From: Algoriphagus sp. TR-M9 | GTDB taxonomy: Bacteria; Bacteroidota; Bacteroidia; Cytophagales; Cyclobacteriaceae | Reading direction: 5' to 3' | Assembly: GCF_027594545.1 (NCBI RefSeq) | Contig: NZ_CP115160.1 | Span: 1-64,000, forward strand | DNA: 64,000 bases | Part shown: piece by piece, positions 25,052 to 34,665 of the stretch | Position numbering within the stretch: the first letter of the stretch is position 1 | Layout: each line of letters starts with the position of its first letter | Made by a program: the position numbers and the translations under genes | Notes under the pieces: generated by a model | Seen by the model: the letters and a program-made list of their open reading frames with translations, nothing else | Told to the model about the DNA's origin: nothing | Databases searched by the model: none

Positions 25052-25446
25052 TTGATAGTAATGTTTTCAAGCGTTTACCTGAGCGACTATGAAAAAGCTA
25101 CATTTTGCATTCTCCTGATGGAGAAGTTATCATGGACTTTTCTAAGTTCTCAGACGGTAAGCCTGCTTATGTTTTTGGTTGCAATTAAAATGAATTTCAA
25201 ATACAGGAATATGGAATTTAGTGCTGAATTCATGCGTTTTTCAAACGATAATTCTGATAATATGATTCATTTGCTGTAAAATTGGTATAAAGTTTTGATT
25301 TACATCAATTTTTGGGCTATGATTTTCCTCTTAAATGAAAATTAATCGCGCAAATGTAGGGATAGTATTGGAAGAACTAATACCTGCTAAGAAATAGATT
25401 TTTTTAGAGGGATTACTGCTCAAAGGAAGCGGCTTGATCTTGGTTT
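25052..25446. other. Intergenic spacer without a supported gene
   Basis: These 395 A+T-rich bases separate two leftward genes. A + strand frame at 25040-25279 is present but has hydrophobic, non-protein-like content and would overlap the lipoprotein start, so it is not called. The spacer should hold the promoter of the lipoprotein gene; no clear TTG/TAnnTTTG pair was found. Confidence 0.5.
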
Positions 25447-28400
25447 TTAATGCCTGAGCAACTTGAGTTGCTGTGCATGACTGCCCCATCTGATATCAAG
25501 AATGTAGAGACCTTTATTCTTTTGGCGTATCCAATTGGTGACTGTCTCCGAAACTTCTTTCGGGGAGTTAAGTCGGAGGGTTTGGCCTTCACCAAGCATA
25601 TTAGCTAATCTTAAGGTAATAGGCTCTTCGTGATATTGATCAATTTGGGTGAGTTCCACAGCAATTTCTGAGCCTGTACTACTAGGATTAGGGTAGGCTG
25701 TCCAAGCGGTACCACTTTCCTCAGGCTCAACTTGAATAGCTTGGGTCTTGCTATAACTGTATTTGCCAGAGAAGTCCACCTGCTTCAGTCTGTAGAAGAT
25801 ATTTCCACCGGATTCTGGGAGCTCATTATCAGTAAATTCATATGCTACAGGTATATCAGAATATCCTGTTCCTTCCACCTGACCTATGGTTTCCCATTCT
25901 TTCACTGAATTTACCGCCCGCTCAATCTCAAAATGAGAGTTTTCCCATTCCTTGGCTGTGGACCAGTCGAGTATGGCAGAGCGGTCTTGGGCTTGGAAGG
26001 TGGCGTTGAAGGAGAGAAATTGGACGGGGAGGATGCGGCAGCCACCGTAGTAGGCGGGAGATGCGTCAATGGAAATCCCACTACTTGAAGCATCAGGATA
26101 TGAGCCACTAATGGAGCCTGCTGGTAATCTTTGATCACAAATTACTAGTTGGCCAGTTCCTCCAACACTTACGTTTCCGCCGCTTTTTGTAAGATTGCTT
26201 GTTATTAAAATATCCGCATTCTCATTTACAGTAAATTGTGCTCCACCTACATTTGGAAGGTTAACATTTCCATCAAAAGTTACATAGGCATTGGCATTCA
26301 TTCTAATTGGACTTTCAACAGAAGTATTACCTCCCACATAAAAAATCACATCATCATTGATCACAAGTTCACTCGCTACATTAGGTAATCTAAGATTGCC
26401 TTCTAAAGTGATTTGAGCATTACCAGATACATACATGGGTTTATTGAGCGTTGTGTTGCCTCCTACAGTTAAATCTACATTATCATCTATGGTAAAGGAA
26501 TTGTCTCCGTTATTTTCCATTAGTAGATTGCATGAGATATTAATAATACCATTTTCTGTTGCAGAAATGTTTTTACTCACTGAAGCACTTCCTGTTACAT
26601 CCAAGAGGCCATCTCCTTTAACCTGAATTCTAATTGGTGTTCCTCCGCCATTGTTTCCCACAATTAATGTGTTTTTACATTCAGTCCCAGGAGGATTAAA
26701 CATTGTTCCAGTTTTAAACTCACCTTCAATAATTAATTGAGAAGTTCCGCTTTGTAAATTAGCAACATCTAAAACCTGAAAGTAGGTATTGGATCCGACT
26801 TCCAAAGGGCGTATGCTTGCTCCTCCATCATTTGGAAAATCCAAATTTCTTACGATTACAGAAGTAGAGGGGCTAGAATTTCCAGGATTTGTTAAATAAA
26901 AATAACTGTTTCTAGATAGAGACATCGTTCCTAGAACTGTTAGTTCGGCATTATCATTAACCGATACAGTTACATCTCCATTGTCTGTGGTAAATGATAG
27001 GTTGTTATTGAAGGTAGAAATTCCATTTAATACAATAGTTCCATTCATTGTAGTTGAATTGGCAACAATTAATCGACCTACATTAGAGTTTGAAAAGCTC
27101 ATACCTGAATTATTGGTATTAAAGCTTAAGTTGGTCAAGTTCATCGTCCCATTGTTGATCACTGAACTATTACCATTTACATTTAAATCACCGGTGTGAG
27201 AATTATTATTAATATAAGAGCCTGTACCTGAAATAGTCACTGGCCTTGTGATGGATCCATTATTCACAAATGAACCATCATTAATAGTAACTACTCCGCC
27301 TGTTTGACTTCCTCCGCTAGCAATCGAAAAGTTTGTGTTTGGGTGGTTCATAGTCACATTTCCTGATTGAACACCCGAATTATTATAACTTCCGATATTG
27401 TTAAGAGTAATTGAATTGGAAGAGTTTCCGGAGTTAGTGAAGGTGGAAGAGTTATTGACAATCACTTGTCCAGATTGGGTGCCATTATTCGTGAAAACTG
27501 AGGAATTGTTTAAAGTTACTTGTCCGGACTGGGTTCCTGAGTTGAAATAGGTCGAGTTCGTGGATACTATGACCGAATTAGAAACGGTTCCTTGATTGGA
27601 AGCTGACCCATTTTGAATGTTGAGTGTTCCGTAGTTGTTGTATTGGCCACCTGAAAATACATTAAAGGAGCTCAGGGTATTGTTTAAAGTCAAATCGCCT
27701 TGTACAGTGCCATACACATTTACAATGATCTTATTAGAAGTATTATAATTGGTAAAGAATCCTGAAAATGTAACTCCAGATGCGACGCAGATAGTTAGAT
27801 CGCTTCTGTTTTGAAGATCTAAAGCATTGTTTCGGTTACCTCTAATGCAAATAGTTGAACCATTTTGGATTGTTCCAGTTATCGTGTTTCCATTTACAAC
27901 AACATCACATCCTGCGGGTCCACATCCAGCGTTTGCATTTAAGAATTTACATATTTCAGAACCGTCACTATCAGAAGTCCAGGAAATGTTCCCTGAGCTG
28001 CCTGCAACTCCAGAGACGGTAGTCGGACAAAGGTCAGTTGCATCTCCAGTCCATCCTGTAATATTTACTCCTCCAGAGCCAATTGTAAAATCTGCCTCAC
28101 CTATCACGATTTCTGAATTTGGCCCTTGTAAATTTATTTCAACCCCATTAAGGGTAAAATCATTTCGTGTTTCTTCCCGTGAATCCATTATTAAGCTGCC
28201 ACCTTCTTCCACACAAATGGTTACATCTCGAAGTTCTGTGATATAAACCATGCTTAGCGAAGATCCACTTCCGATTACAATACAACCTCCTTGAATACTA
28301 AATCCTGGATTGTTGCCTTGATTTCCTCTGTCTAAACTCAATTTTGCTCCATTTGCCAAGACAACTCCACCTATTCTTAGATCATTTTCCTCCCAATGAT

Positions 28401-28620
28401 AAATAGCATTTGGGCCATCAAAGCGTAGGATAGAGTAGCCGTTATTAATTTTTCCTGATGGTGTCCAGTCCGAATTACCATTTATAACTGTTCCTGAACC
28501 CTTACTAATGTAGGTTTTATCACTAGAACAGCCAACACACTGCCCCCACACGTCTCCACCCCAGAAAATCTGGGCAAAACAAAAACTCAGAAATACGAAA
28601 AGAATTCGATTCTTCATCAA
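25447..28620 (-). CDS. T9SS-secreted beta-solenoid surface protein
   Basis: A 1057-aa protein with a signal peptide (ends near WGQC, residues 1-27) and a long Asn/Ser/Thr/Gly-rich region (about 180-860) made of short imperfect repeats such as NNSSVFTNNGTQSGQV, GNSSNSITLNNIGSY and NGTMNLTNLSF. Such ladders form right-handed beta-helices in adhesins. The end (from about 885) is the same fibronectin-like linker plus type A sorting tail as in the 2185-aa protein (WTAYPNPSSTGSE ... LKLLRH). Likely cell-surface anchored through T9SS. The substrate or partner is unknown. Confidence 0.8.
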   Translation of the reverse strand: MMKNRILFVFLSFCFAQIFWGGDVWGQCVGCSSDKTYISKGSGTVINGNSDWTPSGKINNGYSILRFDGPNAIYHWEENDLRIGGVVLANGAKLSLDRGNQGNNPGFSIQGGCIVIGSGSSLSMVYITELRDVTICVEEGGSLIMDSREETRNDFTLNGVEINLQGPNSEIVIGEADFTIGSGGVNITGWTGDATDLCPTTVSGVAGSSGNISWTSDSDGSEICKFLNANAGCGPAGCDVVVNGNTITGTIQNGSTICIRGNRNNALDLQNRSDLTICVASGVTFSGFFTNYNTSNKIIVNVYGTVQGDLTLNNTLSSFNVFSGGQYNNYGTLNIQNGSASNQGTVSNSVIVSTNSTYFNSGTQSGQVTLNNSSVFTNNGTQSGQVIVNNSSTFTNSGNSSNSITLNNIGSYNNSGVQSGNVTMNHPNTNFSIASGGSQTGGVVTINDGSFVNNGSITRPVTISGTGSYINNNSHTGDLNVNGNSSVINNGTMNLTNLSFNTNNSGMSFSNSNVGRLIVANSTTMNGTIVLNGISTFNNNLSFTTDNGDVTVSVNDNAELTVLGTMSLSRNSYFYLTNPGNSSPSTSVIVRNLDFPNDGGASIRPLEVGSNTYFQVLDVANLQSGTSQLIIEGEFKTGTMFNPPGTECKNTLIVGNNGGGTPIRIQVKGDGLLDVTGSASVSKNISATENGIINISCNLLMENNGDNSFTIDDNVDLTVGGNTTLNKPMYVSGNAQITLEGNLRLPNVASELVINDDVIFYVGGNTSVESPIRMNANAYVTFDGNVNLPNVGGAQFTVNENADILITSNLTKSGGNVSVGGTGQLVICDQRLPAGSISGSYPDASSSGISIDASPAYYGGCRILPVQFLSFNATFQAQDRSAILDWSTAKEWENSHFEIERAVNSVKEWETIGQVEGTGYSDIPVAYEFTDNELPESGGNIFYRLKQVDFSGKYSYSKTQAIQVEPEESGTAWTAYPNPSSTGSEIAVELTQIDQYHEEPITLRLANMLGEGQTLRLNSPKEVSETVTNWIRQKNKGLYILDIRWGSHAQQLKLLRH

Positions 28621-28830
28621 AGGACTAATTAGGAAACTTAGGGCTTAGGTTTGCCCAATGGGTTAGGGATTAAGCTATTATGCGTTCTGCAAAAGTAAAT
28701 AAGGTTTTGCTATCTTCAACAATGTACAGCTAAAAATGTTTTTTAAATCCTATATAAGTGTTTTCATTTATTTTCTAATAGGCTAGAATGTAATTCAACT
28801 TATCAGTGGGATAGGCAGGTTTATAAAACA

Positions 28831-28866
28831 AATGCCCTTCCGATTTGTCACAATCAGAAGGGCATT
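28831..28866 (-). terminator. Terminator of rho
   Basis: AATGCCCTTC and GAAGGGCATT arms, with an inner GATT/AATC pairing, stand 24 bp beyond the rho stop. The rest of the 28621-28889 spacer is A+T-rich without a gene. Confidence 0.75.
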
Positions 28867-28889
28867 CAAATATTTAGACTTTGGATTTT

Positions 28890-30671
28890 CTACCCGTTCA
28901 TAGAAATCAAAAACTCCGCATTGTCTCTGGTTCCTTTCATTCGCTGTAGCAAGAACTCCATGGACTCCTGAGAGTTCATATCGCTCATCAGCTTACGAAG
29001 GATCCACACGCGCTGCATCTCTTCCTTGTCCATCAGTAGATCCTCGCGGCGGGTACCGGAGTTGAGTACGTCGATAGATGGATAGATTCTTCTGTTTGCC
29101 AACTTACGGTCCAGTGCCAGTTCCATGTTACCGGTTCCTTTGAATTCTTCAAAGATCACCTCGTCCATTTTCGAACCTGTCTCTACCAATGCAGTGGCGA
29201 TGATAGTCAGTGATCCACCATGCTCTACATTTCTGGCTGCACCGAAGAAGCGCTTCGGCTTATGAAGTGCATTGGCATCTACACCGCCGGAAAGTATCTT
29301 TCCTGAGCTAGGTACTACGGTATTGTGAGCTCTGGCAAGTCTGGTGATGGAGTCCAATAGGATCACTACATCATGTCCTACTTCCACCATACGCTTGGCT
29401 TTCTCCAGCACGATGTTGGAAACCTTCACATGCCGATCTGCCGTCTCATCAAATGTGGAGGATATCACCTCTGCATTTACGGATCTGGCCATATCAGTCA
29501 CCTCCTCCGGTCGTTCGTCGATCAGTAGGATCATCAGGTGAACCTCAGGGTGGTTTTTGGTGATGGCATTGGCGATCTGCTGCAGCAAAACAGTTTTACC
29601 AGTCTTTGGCTGGGCTACGATCATACCCCTTTGACCTTTACCTATGGGAGCAAAAAGATCCAATACACGGGTAGAAAACTTGTCCGGAGTGGTAGATAGG
29701 TTTAATCTTTCTTCCGGGAAAAGAGGGGTAAGGTATTCAAATGGAACCCGGTCTCTGATTTCGTCAGTAGTTTTGCCGTTTACAGTTCCTATTTTTAAGA
29801 GGGCAAAGTATTTTTCACCTTCTTTTGGAGGTCTGATAGAGCCTTTGATATGATCACCGGTTTTCAGCCCAAAAAGCTTGACCTGACTTGGAGAAACGTA
29901 AATATCGTCTGGTGAAGCCAGGTAGTTGTAATCTAGGGATCTGAGGAATCCGTACCCTTCCTGCATCATTTCCAGTACGCCTTCATTTTCGATTACCCCG
30001 TCAAATTCGCGTGGATTCACGCCATTTCTTTTTCTGTTGGGATGGGAAACGGTTTCTGCCGCCGGGGCCATGACCTCGTCCTGAGACTTGAAATTGCGTC
30101 TTTTTGGCAATTCTACTTCCTGCTCCTGTTTTGCAGGCTTTGTGCCCGGATTGGAGGATTCGTCCTTGGTATCGGCAGTATTTTGAGTTTCTTCGATGAC
30201 CTTTCTCCTCGGTCTGAACGTTTTTGGTTCCTCAGAAGCTGCTGCTTCTGCTGGAGCTTTACGCTCTGCTTTGGCAGGAGCTGCCTCCTTTCGGGATGGA
30301 CGCGCTGGTTTACTTTCCTTTGGGGATGGTTCAGCCGCCTTTTTGTCCTCTGGCTTGGATGTTTCTGCAGTTTCTGGAACTGCCGTTACATTTTGTCTTT
30401 TGAATTTAGGCTTGAATTCTGGCTCCTCTTTGGGATTTGCCTGAGGGGAACTTGGTTTTCCTTCGGCTTCCTTTGGTTTGGGAGGGGTAGCTTCTGTAGC
30501 TGAAGGTTTCTTTTTAGGGAGGGCTTTCTCGGGGGTGATGGCCTGCTGATCCAGGATGGCATAGACGAGTTCGTCTTTCTTGAGAGATTTGTGGTTCTTG
30601 ACACCAAGCTCCTCTGCGATTTCCTTCAGTTCAGATAATAATCTGACTCTGAGTTCTTCTATGTTGTACAT
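28890..30671 (-). CDS. rho: Transcription termination factor Rho
   Basis: Start placed at ATG 30671 (593 aa, [20 protein letters not shown]), where the Rho N-terminal helical domain begins; the frame continues upstream but without homology-like sequence. Residues 1-45 are the Rho N domain; 46-210 are a Pro/Lys/Glu/Ala-rich insertion; then the cold-shock RNA-binding domain ([20 protein letters not shown]) and the RecA-like ATPase with Walker [13 protein letters not shown] and Walker [17 protein letters not shown]. Rho is a hexameric RNA helicase that ends transcription. The long charged insertion is known from Bacteroidota Rho. Monocistronic. Confidence 0.95.
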   Translation of the reverse strand: MYNIEELRVRLLSELKEIAEELGVKNHKSLKKDELVYAILDQQAITPEKALPKKKPSATEATPPKPKEAEGKPSSPQANPKEEPEFKPKFKRQNVTAVPETAETSKPEDKKAAEPSPKESKPARPSRKEAAPAKAERKAPAEAAASEEPKTFRPRRKVIEETQNTADTKDESSNPGTKPAKQEQEVELPKRRNFKSQDEVMAPAAETVSHPNRKRNGVNPREFDGVIENEGVLEMMQEGYGFLRSLDYNYLASPDDIYVSPSQVKLFGLKTGDHIKGSIRPPKEGEKYFALLKIGTVNGKTTDEIRDRVPFEYLTPLFPEERLNLSTTPDKFSTRVLDLFAPIGKGQRGMIVAQPKTGKTVLLQQIANAITKNHPEVHLMILLIDERPEEVTDMARSVNAEVISSTFDETADRHVKVSNIVLEKAKRMVEVGHDVVILLDSITRLARAHNTVVPSSGKILSGGVDANALHKPKRFFGAARNVEHGGSLTIIATALVETGSKMDEVIFEEFKGTGNMELALDRKLANRRIYPSIDVLNSGTRREDLLMDKEEMQRVWILRKLMSDMNSQESMEFLLQRMKGTRDNAEFLISMNG

Positions 30672-30877
30672 AAAGAGGGTATGAAATAAATAAAATGTAG
30701 TGTATACAGATTTTGGGATCGTGGATGATTTTCTGAGCAAAAAAGATCTGCAGGAAATACTTCAAGTCAAAGTGGGCTGACTTGCTCATTCACGGTGATG
30801 TCACAATATTAAGTCTTGTGTTTGGATAAACCAAATAATTATTTTCTGAGTTGTGTTTTTTGGCAAATATGTGCCTC

Positions 30878-31567
30878 TTAATTGCTGATTTGTCGTAAGA
30901 TAGCCAGAGATTTCCAGTTTCCCGGATTATCCAAATGCTGACTGTAGAAATCCAATAGATGGTCCAAAAGCTTTTGTCTTAAACCCTTTCCGATTTTTAG
31001 TTGGTTAGAAAATGAATCTTTCATCAAGGCTTCCAGGTAGACTTCGGCTTGTAGGAGCTCAGACTTGCTGAATGGTTGAGAACGGCTTTCAGCCAAAAAA
31101 CCAAGTGCTTTCTCAGGGGCAAATCCCAAGTATCGTGCATTTTCTATCAGGAAAATCAGGGGAAATTGAGCCATGGAAACCTCCTTGCTGTCTAAATGTA
31201 TGACGCAGTTTTGCAGAAAGTCAAATAGATTTTCGTTTTGGTAGTTTTCATAAATGGATTTGCTCGTCACCTCTGTCATAAACAGGGCGATGCCGGTTCG
31301 GGTGACGTCAAAAGGGATTAGCTGGTTTGCTTGGAGCAGTCTGGCTTCGGAAACCCGCTGCAACCCTCCATTGTCTTTGTCATACACCACCATATCCAGC
31401 AAGGTCAAGGGCTGGTACAAAGCTATTTTTGATCTGTTTCCCTGGCTACGAACTCCATTGACCAAATAGGATTTCAATCCAAGCTCCCGTGTGAAAATCT
31501 TCACGATGATGCTGGTTTCCTTGTATTTGATGGAACTGAGTACTATTCCCTGGGTTTTTTTGAGCAT
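30878..31567 (-). CDS. recO: DNA repair protein RecO
   Basis: I place the start at ATG 31567 (229 aa, MLKKTQGIVLSSIKYKETSI); another ATG at 31591 lies inside the 7-bp repeat array. The N-terminal OB fold (about 1-80, VKIFTRELGLKSYLVNGVRS) and helical C-terminal domain match RecO, which loads RecA onto SSB-coated gaps with RecR. Many RecO proteins carry a Cys zinc motif in the C-terminal domain; I see no such cluster here. Its 5' leader is a heptamer repeat array (see findings). Confidence 0.85.
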   Translation of the reverse strand: MLKKTQGIVLSSIKYKETSIIVKIFTRELGLKSYLVNGVRSQGNRSKIALYQPLTLLDMVVYDKDNGGLQRVSEARLLQANQLIPFDVTRTGIALFMTEVTSKSIYENYQNENLFDFLQNCVIHLDSKEVSMAQFPLIFLIENARYLGFAPEKALGFLAESRSQPFSKSELLQAEVYLEALMKDSFSNQLKIGKGLRQKLLDHLLDFYSQHLDNPGNWKSLAILRQISN

Positions 31568-31577
31568 GTGTGTTTTA

Positions 31578-31689
31578 GAATCGAGAACCAAGAATGGAGA
31601 ACCAAGAACTAAGAATCAAGAGTCAAGAACCAAGAAACAAGAACTAAGAAACAAGAACTAAGAATCGAGAACCAAGAATCGAGAACCGA
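31578..31689. repeat. Sixteen-unit tandem 7-bp repeat upstream of recO
   Basis: The stretch can be cut exactly into 16 consecutive heptamers beginning GAA and usually ending AA or GA: GAATCGA, GAACCAA, GAATGGA, GAACCAA, GAACTAA and so on to GAACCGA at 31683-31689. It begins 11 bp before the recO ATG. The remainder up to tdk (31690-31803) holds only short TTTCAAG copies. Confidence 0.85.
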
Positions 31690-31803
31690 GATTTTCAGTT
31701 TCAAGTTTCAAGTATTAAATATCAAGACATCGGGCAGCGGTATTTTGGCATTGTAGGGAAACAAGGTCCAACTGTGACTGAATTCTGAGACTGCCAACTG
31801 AAT

Positions 31804-32388
31804 TTATTTTTTGTCTTCATAAAAACACTTTCGGCAACGTGCTTCATAGCTTTCTTTTTCTCCTAATACGACTTTTTCTTTTGCATCAGAAAGCCGAAAC
31901 GAAAATGCTGCCAAGTCACCGCATTTCATGCAAATGGCATTTACCTTAGTCACAAATTCAGCGATGGCCATGAGCTTGGGCATAGGCTCAAAAGGATTCC
32001 CCTCAAAATCCATATCCAAACCGGCAAGAATGACTCTTTTGCCCTGCAGGGCCAATTTTTTAGCGACCTCGACTACCTGTTCATCAAAGAACTGCACCTC
32101 ATCTATACCTACCACATCGCATTCCCCAGTTAACAATAGGATGTCGTCCGCAAAATTGACCGGAGTGGAGCGTATCGATGTCTCATTGTGCGAGACCACG
32201 TCGTTTTCATCATAGCGCTTGTCGATGGCTGGCTTGAAGATTTCCACTTTCTGCCTGGCAATACGGGCACGGTTGAGTCTACGGATCAGTTCTTCAGTTT
32301 TGCCCGAAAACATGGATCCACAGATCACCTCGATTTGTCCCTTTTTGCCGGCTGATTTTTGCAGTCCAATGGAAGGTTCTAAAAACAT
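31804..32388 (-). CDS. tdk: Thymidine kinase
   Basis: A 194-aa type II thymidine kinase, which phosphorylates thymidine for nucleotide salvage. Walker A is GSMFSGKT near residues 24-31, followed by [20 protein letters not shown]; the DExx box is IDEVQFFDE. Two Cys pairs (CMKCG and CRKCF) form the zinc lasso. It begins 7 bp after the ferredoxin stop, so the two are co-transcribed. Length is typical. Confidence 0.93.
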   Translation of the reverse strand: MFLEPSIGLQKSAGKKGQIEVICGSMFSGKTEELIRRLNRARIARQKVEIFKPAIDKRYDENDVVSHNETSIRSTPVNFADDILLLTGECDVVGIDEVQFFDEQVVEVAKKLALQGKRVILAGLDMDFEGNPFEPMPKLMAIAEFVTKVNAICMKCGDLAAFSFRLSDAKEKVVLGEKESYEARCRKCFYEDKK

Positions 32389-32395
32389 ACCCTGT

Positions 32396-32722
32396 CTATT
32401 CGCTATATTTTACATGTGGAAACTTATTGTATTGCCCCACGCGAACGATGATTTCGCCTGTATGGAGCTCCGCTTGACAGGCCAGGCGCTCACCGGCTTT
32501 CAATCTTCCGGAGGCCAAGAAATCAAGTTCAGGCTTGCTGGGAGGGGAGAGGTTTTCTGCCCCGGACCTGAGAATGATCTTGCAGGTAGTGCAACGTCCT
32601 TTTTTACCGCAAGCATGCATCCAATCGGTGCCGTTTTCATGAATTAATTCGATAACTTTACGATTGACATGCGTAGAATTAATCCTCAGATTAAATAGAT
32701 TTTCTATGACGATTTGAGGCAT
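32396..32722 (-). CDS. [2Fe-2S] ferredoxin-like protein
   Basis: Start chosen at ATG 32722 (108 aa); a frame-extending ATG at 32749 would eat into the divergent gene. The Cys ligands are visible as [10 protein letters not shown], with a fourth in RLACQAEL, the plant/adrenodoxin-type pattern. It is a soluble electron carrier. Partners are not indicated by neighbours, since tdk follows it. The 33 bp to the next rightward start must hold both promoters. Confidence 0.85.
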   Translation of the reverse strand: MPQIVIENLFNLRINSTHVNRKVIELIHENGTDWMHACGKKGRCTTCKIILRSGAENLSPPSKPELDFLASGRLKAGERLACQAELHTGEIIVRVGQYNKFPHVKYSE

Positions 32723-32755
32723 TTGTTCGTTGACTTTTGTAAAAACCACTCTTCA

Positions 32756-33865
32756 ATGACAATTCAAATTAACAGCAATTATTTAGAAAATTACGCCCAA
32801 GATTATGCCACTACGGTCTGCGATCAGTTTTTCGCTGCTCGACAATACATGACCGGGCAGGATATAGTCCAGTTGACCAATAGCACCCAAGTCAATTTCT
32901 TTATCATTAAGCGCCTTTTTGAACTTTGGCAGGAGGAACTGGCCAAACTGAAAAGCAATCCCTACTTTGATTATAGGGATGTGTCAGTGCATGAGGCGCT
33001 TACGCAGTTTATGAATGTGCTTTCCAAACGGATCAAAGTAGAGCGGGAACACCTGCAGCCGCTGCTGGAGATCGCCGTGCAGCAAGCCATAGTTTTAGCT
33101 ACCGATCCGGTAGGGTTTTATCAAAATGAAGTCAGAAAAGCACCCGAAAACCAGATCAATGAATATTTAAAGGAAAATAAGAAATATTATAAATGGCATT
33201 CCCAGGCTATTACTTTTCTGATAGACAAAGCCGGTTTTGGACATGATGAGGGAGCATATATCCGCGCTATTGCTGCAAACTACCAAGCTATTGAGGATTC
33301 TATGGAATCGGTGAATCTGTTAGTTGCCACGCTGGGAGAGGTGAAGCCTTTTGATTTGGATACGTACTTCCAAAGCGAATCACCGGCTGAAAACTCCCCT
33401 TCTCCAGCTCCGGAGCCAAGTGAAGAAGAGAATAAAAGTTCATTTTTTGACCAAATGGAAAATGAACCGGAACCGGTAACTGAAAGGGTTCAAGAACCTG
33501 CAAAACCCCTAGAAGAGCAGCCTAAGCCGAAGCCAGTAATACCTGTTTATACAGGTAATGGAGGCTTAGATCCGGATGAGTTGAGGGCTAAATTTGAGAC
33601 ACTTTCTTACAAGGGCATGAAAGGAATTATGGGAGAGTTGGGAGAAAACGTAGCAATTAACCAGCGCTTTATGTTTACCAAGGAGCTTTTCGATGGCAAT
33701 GCGGATTTACTCAGACATGCCCTGAAATCCATAGATCAATGCGGTTCCTTTGATGAAGCCATAGGTCTGGTCAATAGCAGGTATGTCTCTGAGTTGGATT
33801 GGTCTCCCAATACCGAGCCGGTTCAGGAGTTTCTGCTGCTGGTCTACCGTAAGTTTGAGGTTTAA
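32756..33865 (+). CDS. Conserved-looking unknown protein with Pro/Glu linker
   Basis: Start chosen at ATG 32756 (369 aa); an earlier frame start at 32714 would overlap the ferredoxin coding region. Residues 1-200 form a helical domain (VCDQFFAARQYMTGQDIVQL near the start); residues 200-280 are a low-complexity Pro/Glu/Ser linker (EQPKPKPVIPVY); residues 280-369 form a second helical domain with FMFTKELFDGNADLLRHALK. No catalytic motif recognised. I have the impression it is a Bacteroidota-specific protein, but assign no function. Confidence 0.6.
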   Translation: MTIQINSNYLENYAQDYATTVCDQFFAARQYMTGQDIVQLTNSTQVNFFIIKRLFELWQEELAKLKSNPYFDYRDVSVHEALTQFMNVLSKRIKVEREHLQPLLEIAVQQAIVLATDPVGFYQNEVRKAPENQINEYLKENKKYYKWHSQAITFLIDKAGFGHDEGAYIRAIAANYQAIEDSMESVNLLVATLGEVKPFDLDTYFQSESPAENSPSPAPEPSEEENKSSFFDQMENEPEPVTERVQEPAKPLEEQPKPKPVIPVYTGNGGLDPDELRAKFETLSYKGMKGIMGELGENVAINQRFMFTKELFDGNADLLRHALKSIDQCGSFDEAIGLVNSRYVSELDWSPNTEPVQEFLLLVYRKFEV

Positions 33866-34089
33866 GGGTTAAACCGCTGAGGTCCTAGAAGGTGCTGCTT
33901 TGCCACTGTGAGTATCACCGCTCAGGGCTGTAGATCCACGGTTCCAACTTTATTGGCGAAGCTTTGGTCCTTACAGGGATCAGGAATGCTTCTTTTTTGA
34001 CATCAAAAGCTTTCAATCTATAGGAATTGCTTAAATCTGCGGTTATCTTGGATTAGTGTGCATATTTTCAAAATCAGTAGATCGCTCCG

Positions 34090-34650
34090 ATGCGTAAGAA
34101 ACTTCAAGATATTAAAGACCTTCCACCATTTGATGCCGGTATAGATTCAGTAGATAATTATTGGTATTTGATCATGTACCTACGGGACCTGATCAAAGCC
34201 TCTGAAATCAAAGCCGGTCTGGTTTTGTCCTTTTATGGACTGCTGATGAATGTCTTTTTTCAGTTCTATGAACACCTGATCGAGCTGGCAATCAATGACT
34301 ATCTGACCTATGGTTTCATGGGGTTATGGTTTCTCTTCAGTGTGATTTCGATTTATTTTAGTTTTCGCTGTTTTATGCCACAGATCGAAACCAATTATGA
34401 CAAAAGTGTCTTTTTCTTCGGAGATATAATATCCTCCTATGGGCCGATCAAAGAATACGTAAAAGAGCTGGAGGAGGTAAATACCCAGCGGCGTCCGCTT
34501 TTTGATCAGCTGGGAGAGCAAGTCTATATTAATGCGAAAATCACCGCGGCGAAATTCAAAAACGTCAACCTCTCGGTAAGGTATTTAGCTTATAACATCG
34601 GGCTGGTATTTGTATTTATCCTTTACTATGCGATTAAAACAGCCTTTTAA
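34090..34650 (+). CDS. Pycsar-effector-like (DUF5706-type) membrane protein
   Basis: A 186-aa protein with an N-terminal amphipathic segment carrying DLIKASEIKAGLVLSFYGLL, which resembles the ADxKA-type opening of DUF5706/PycTM proteins, then about three membrane segments (near 40-60, 75-95, 165-185) and a charged loop. PycTM proteins are membrane effectors opened by cyclic pyrimidine nucleotides in the Pycsar anti-phage system. The following gene, 15 bp away, encodes an HD phosphohydrolase; in many Bacteroidota the HD and DUF5706 domains occur as one protein. No cyclase gene is nearby. The family call is from memory and should be checked by profile search. Confidence 0.6.
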   Translation: MRKKLQDIKDLPPFDAGIDSVDNYWYLIMYLRDLIKASEIKAGLVLSFYGLLMNVFFQFYEHLIELAINDYLTYGFMGLWFLFSVISIYFSFRCFMPQIETNYDKSVFFFGDIISSYGPIKEYVKELEEVNTQRRPLFDQLGEQVYINAKITAAKFKNVNLSVRYLAYNIGLVFVFILYYAIKTAF

Positions 34651-34665
34651 TTAATCCCTAATTGT

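Noticed and set aside
25040-25279. 79-codon + strand frame at the lipoprotein promoter
   Set aside because: Overlaps the lipoprotein start and has no coding-like composition or coupling.
30042-30503. 153-codon + strand frame rich in Phe/Trp/Cys/Leu
   Set aside because: Antisense shadow of the Pro/Lys/Glu-rich Rho insertion.
31578-31689. CRISPR-like array
   Set aside because: Units are 7 bp with no spacers and no cas genes; it is a simple tandem repeat.
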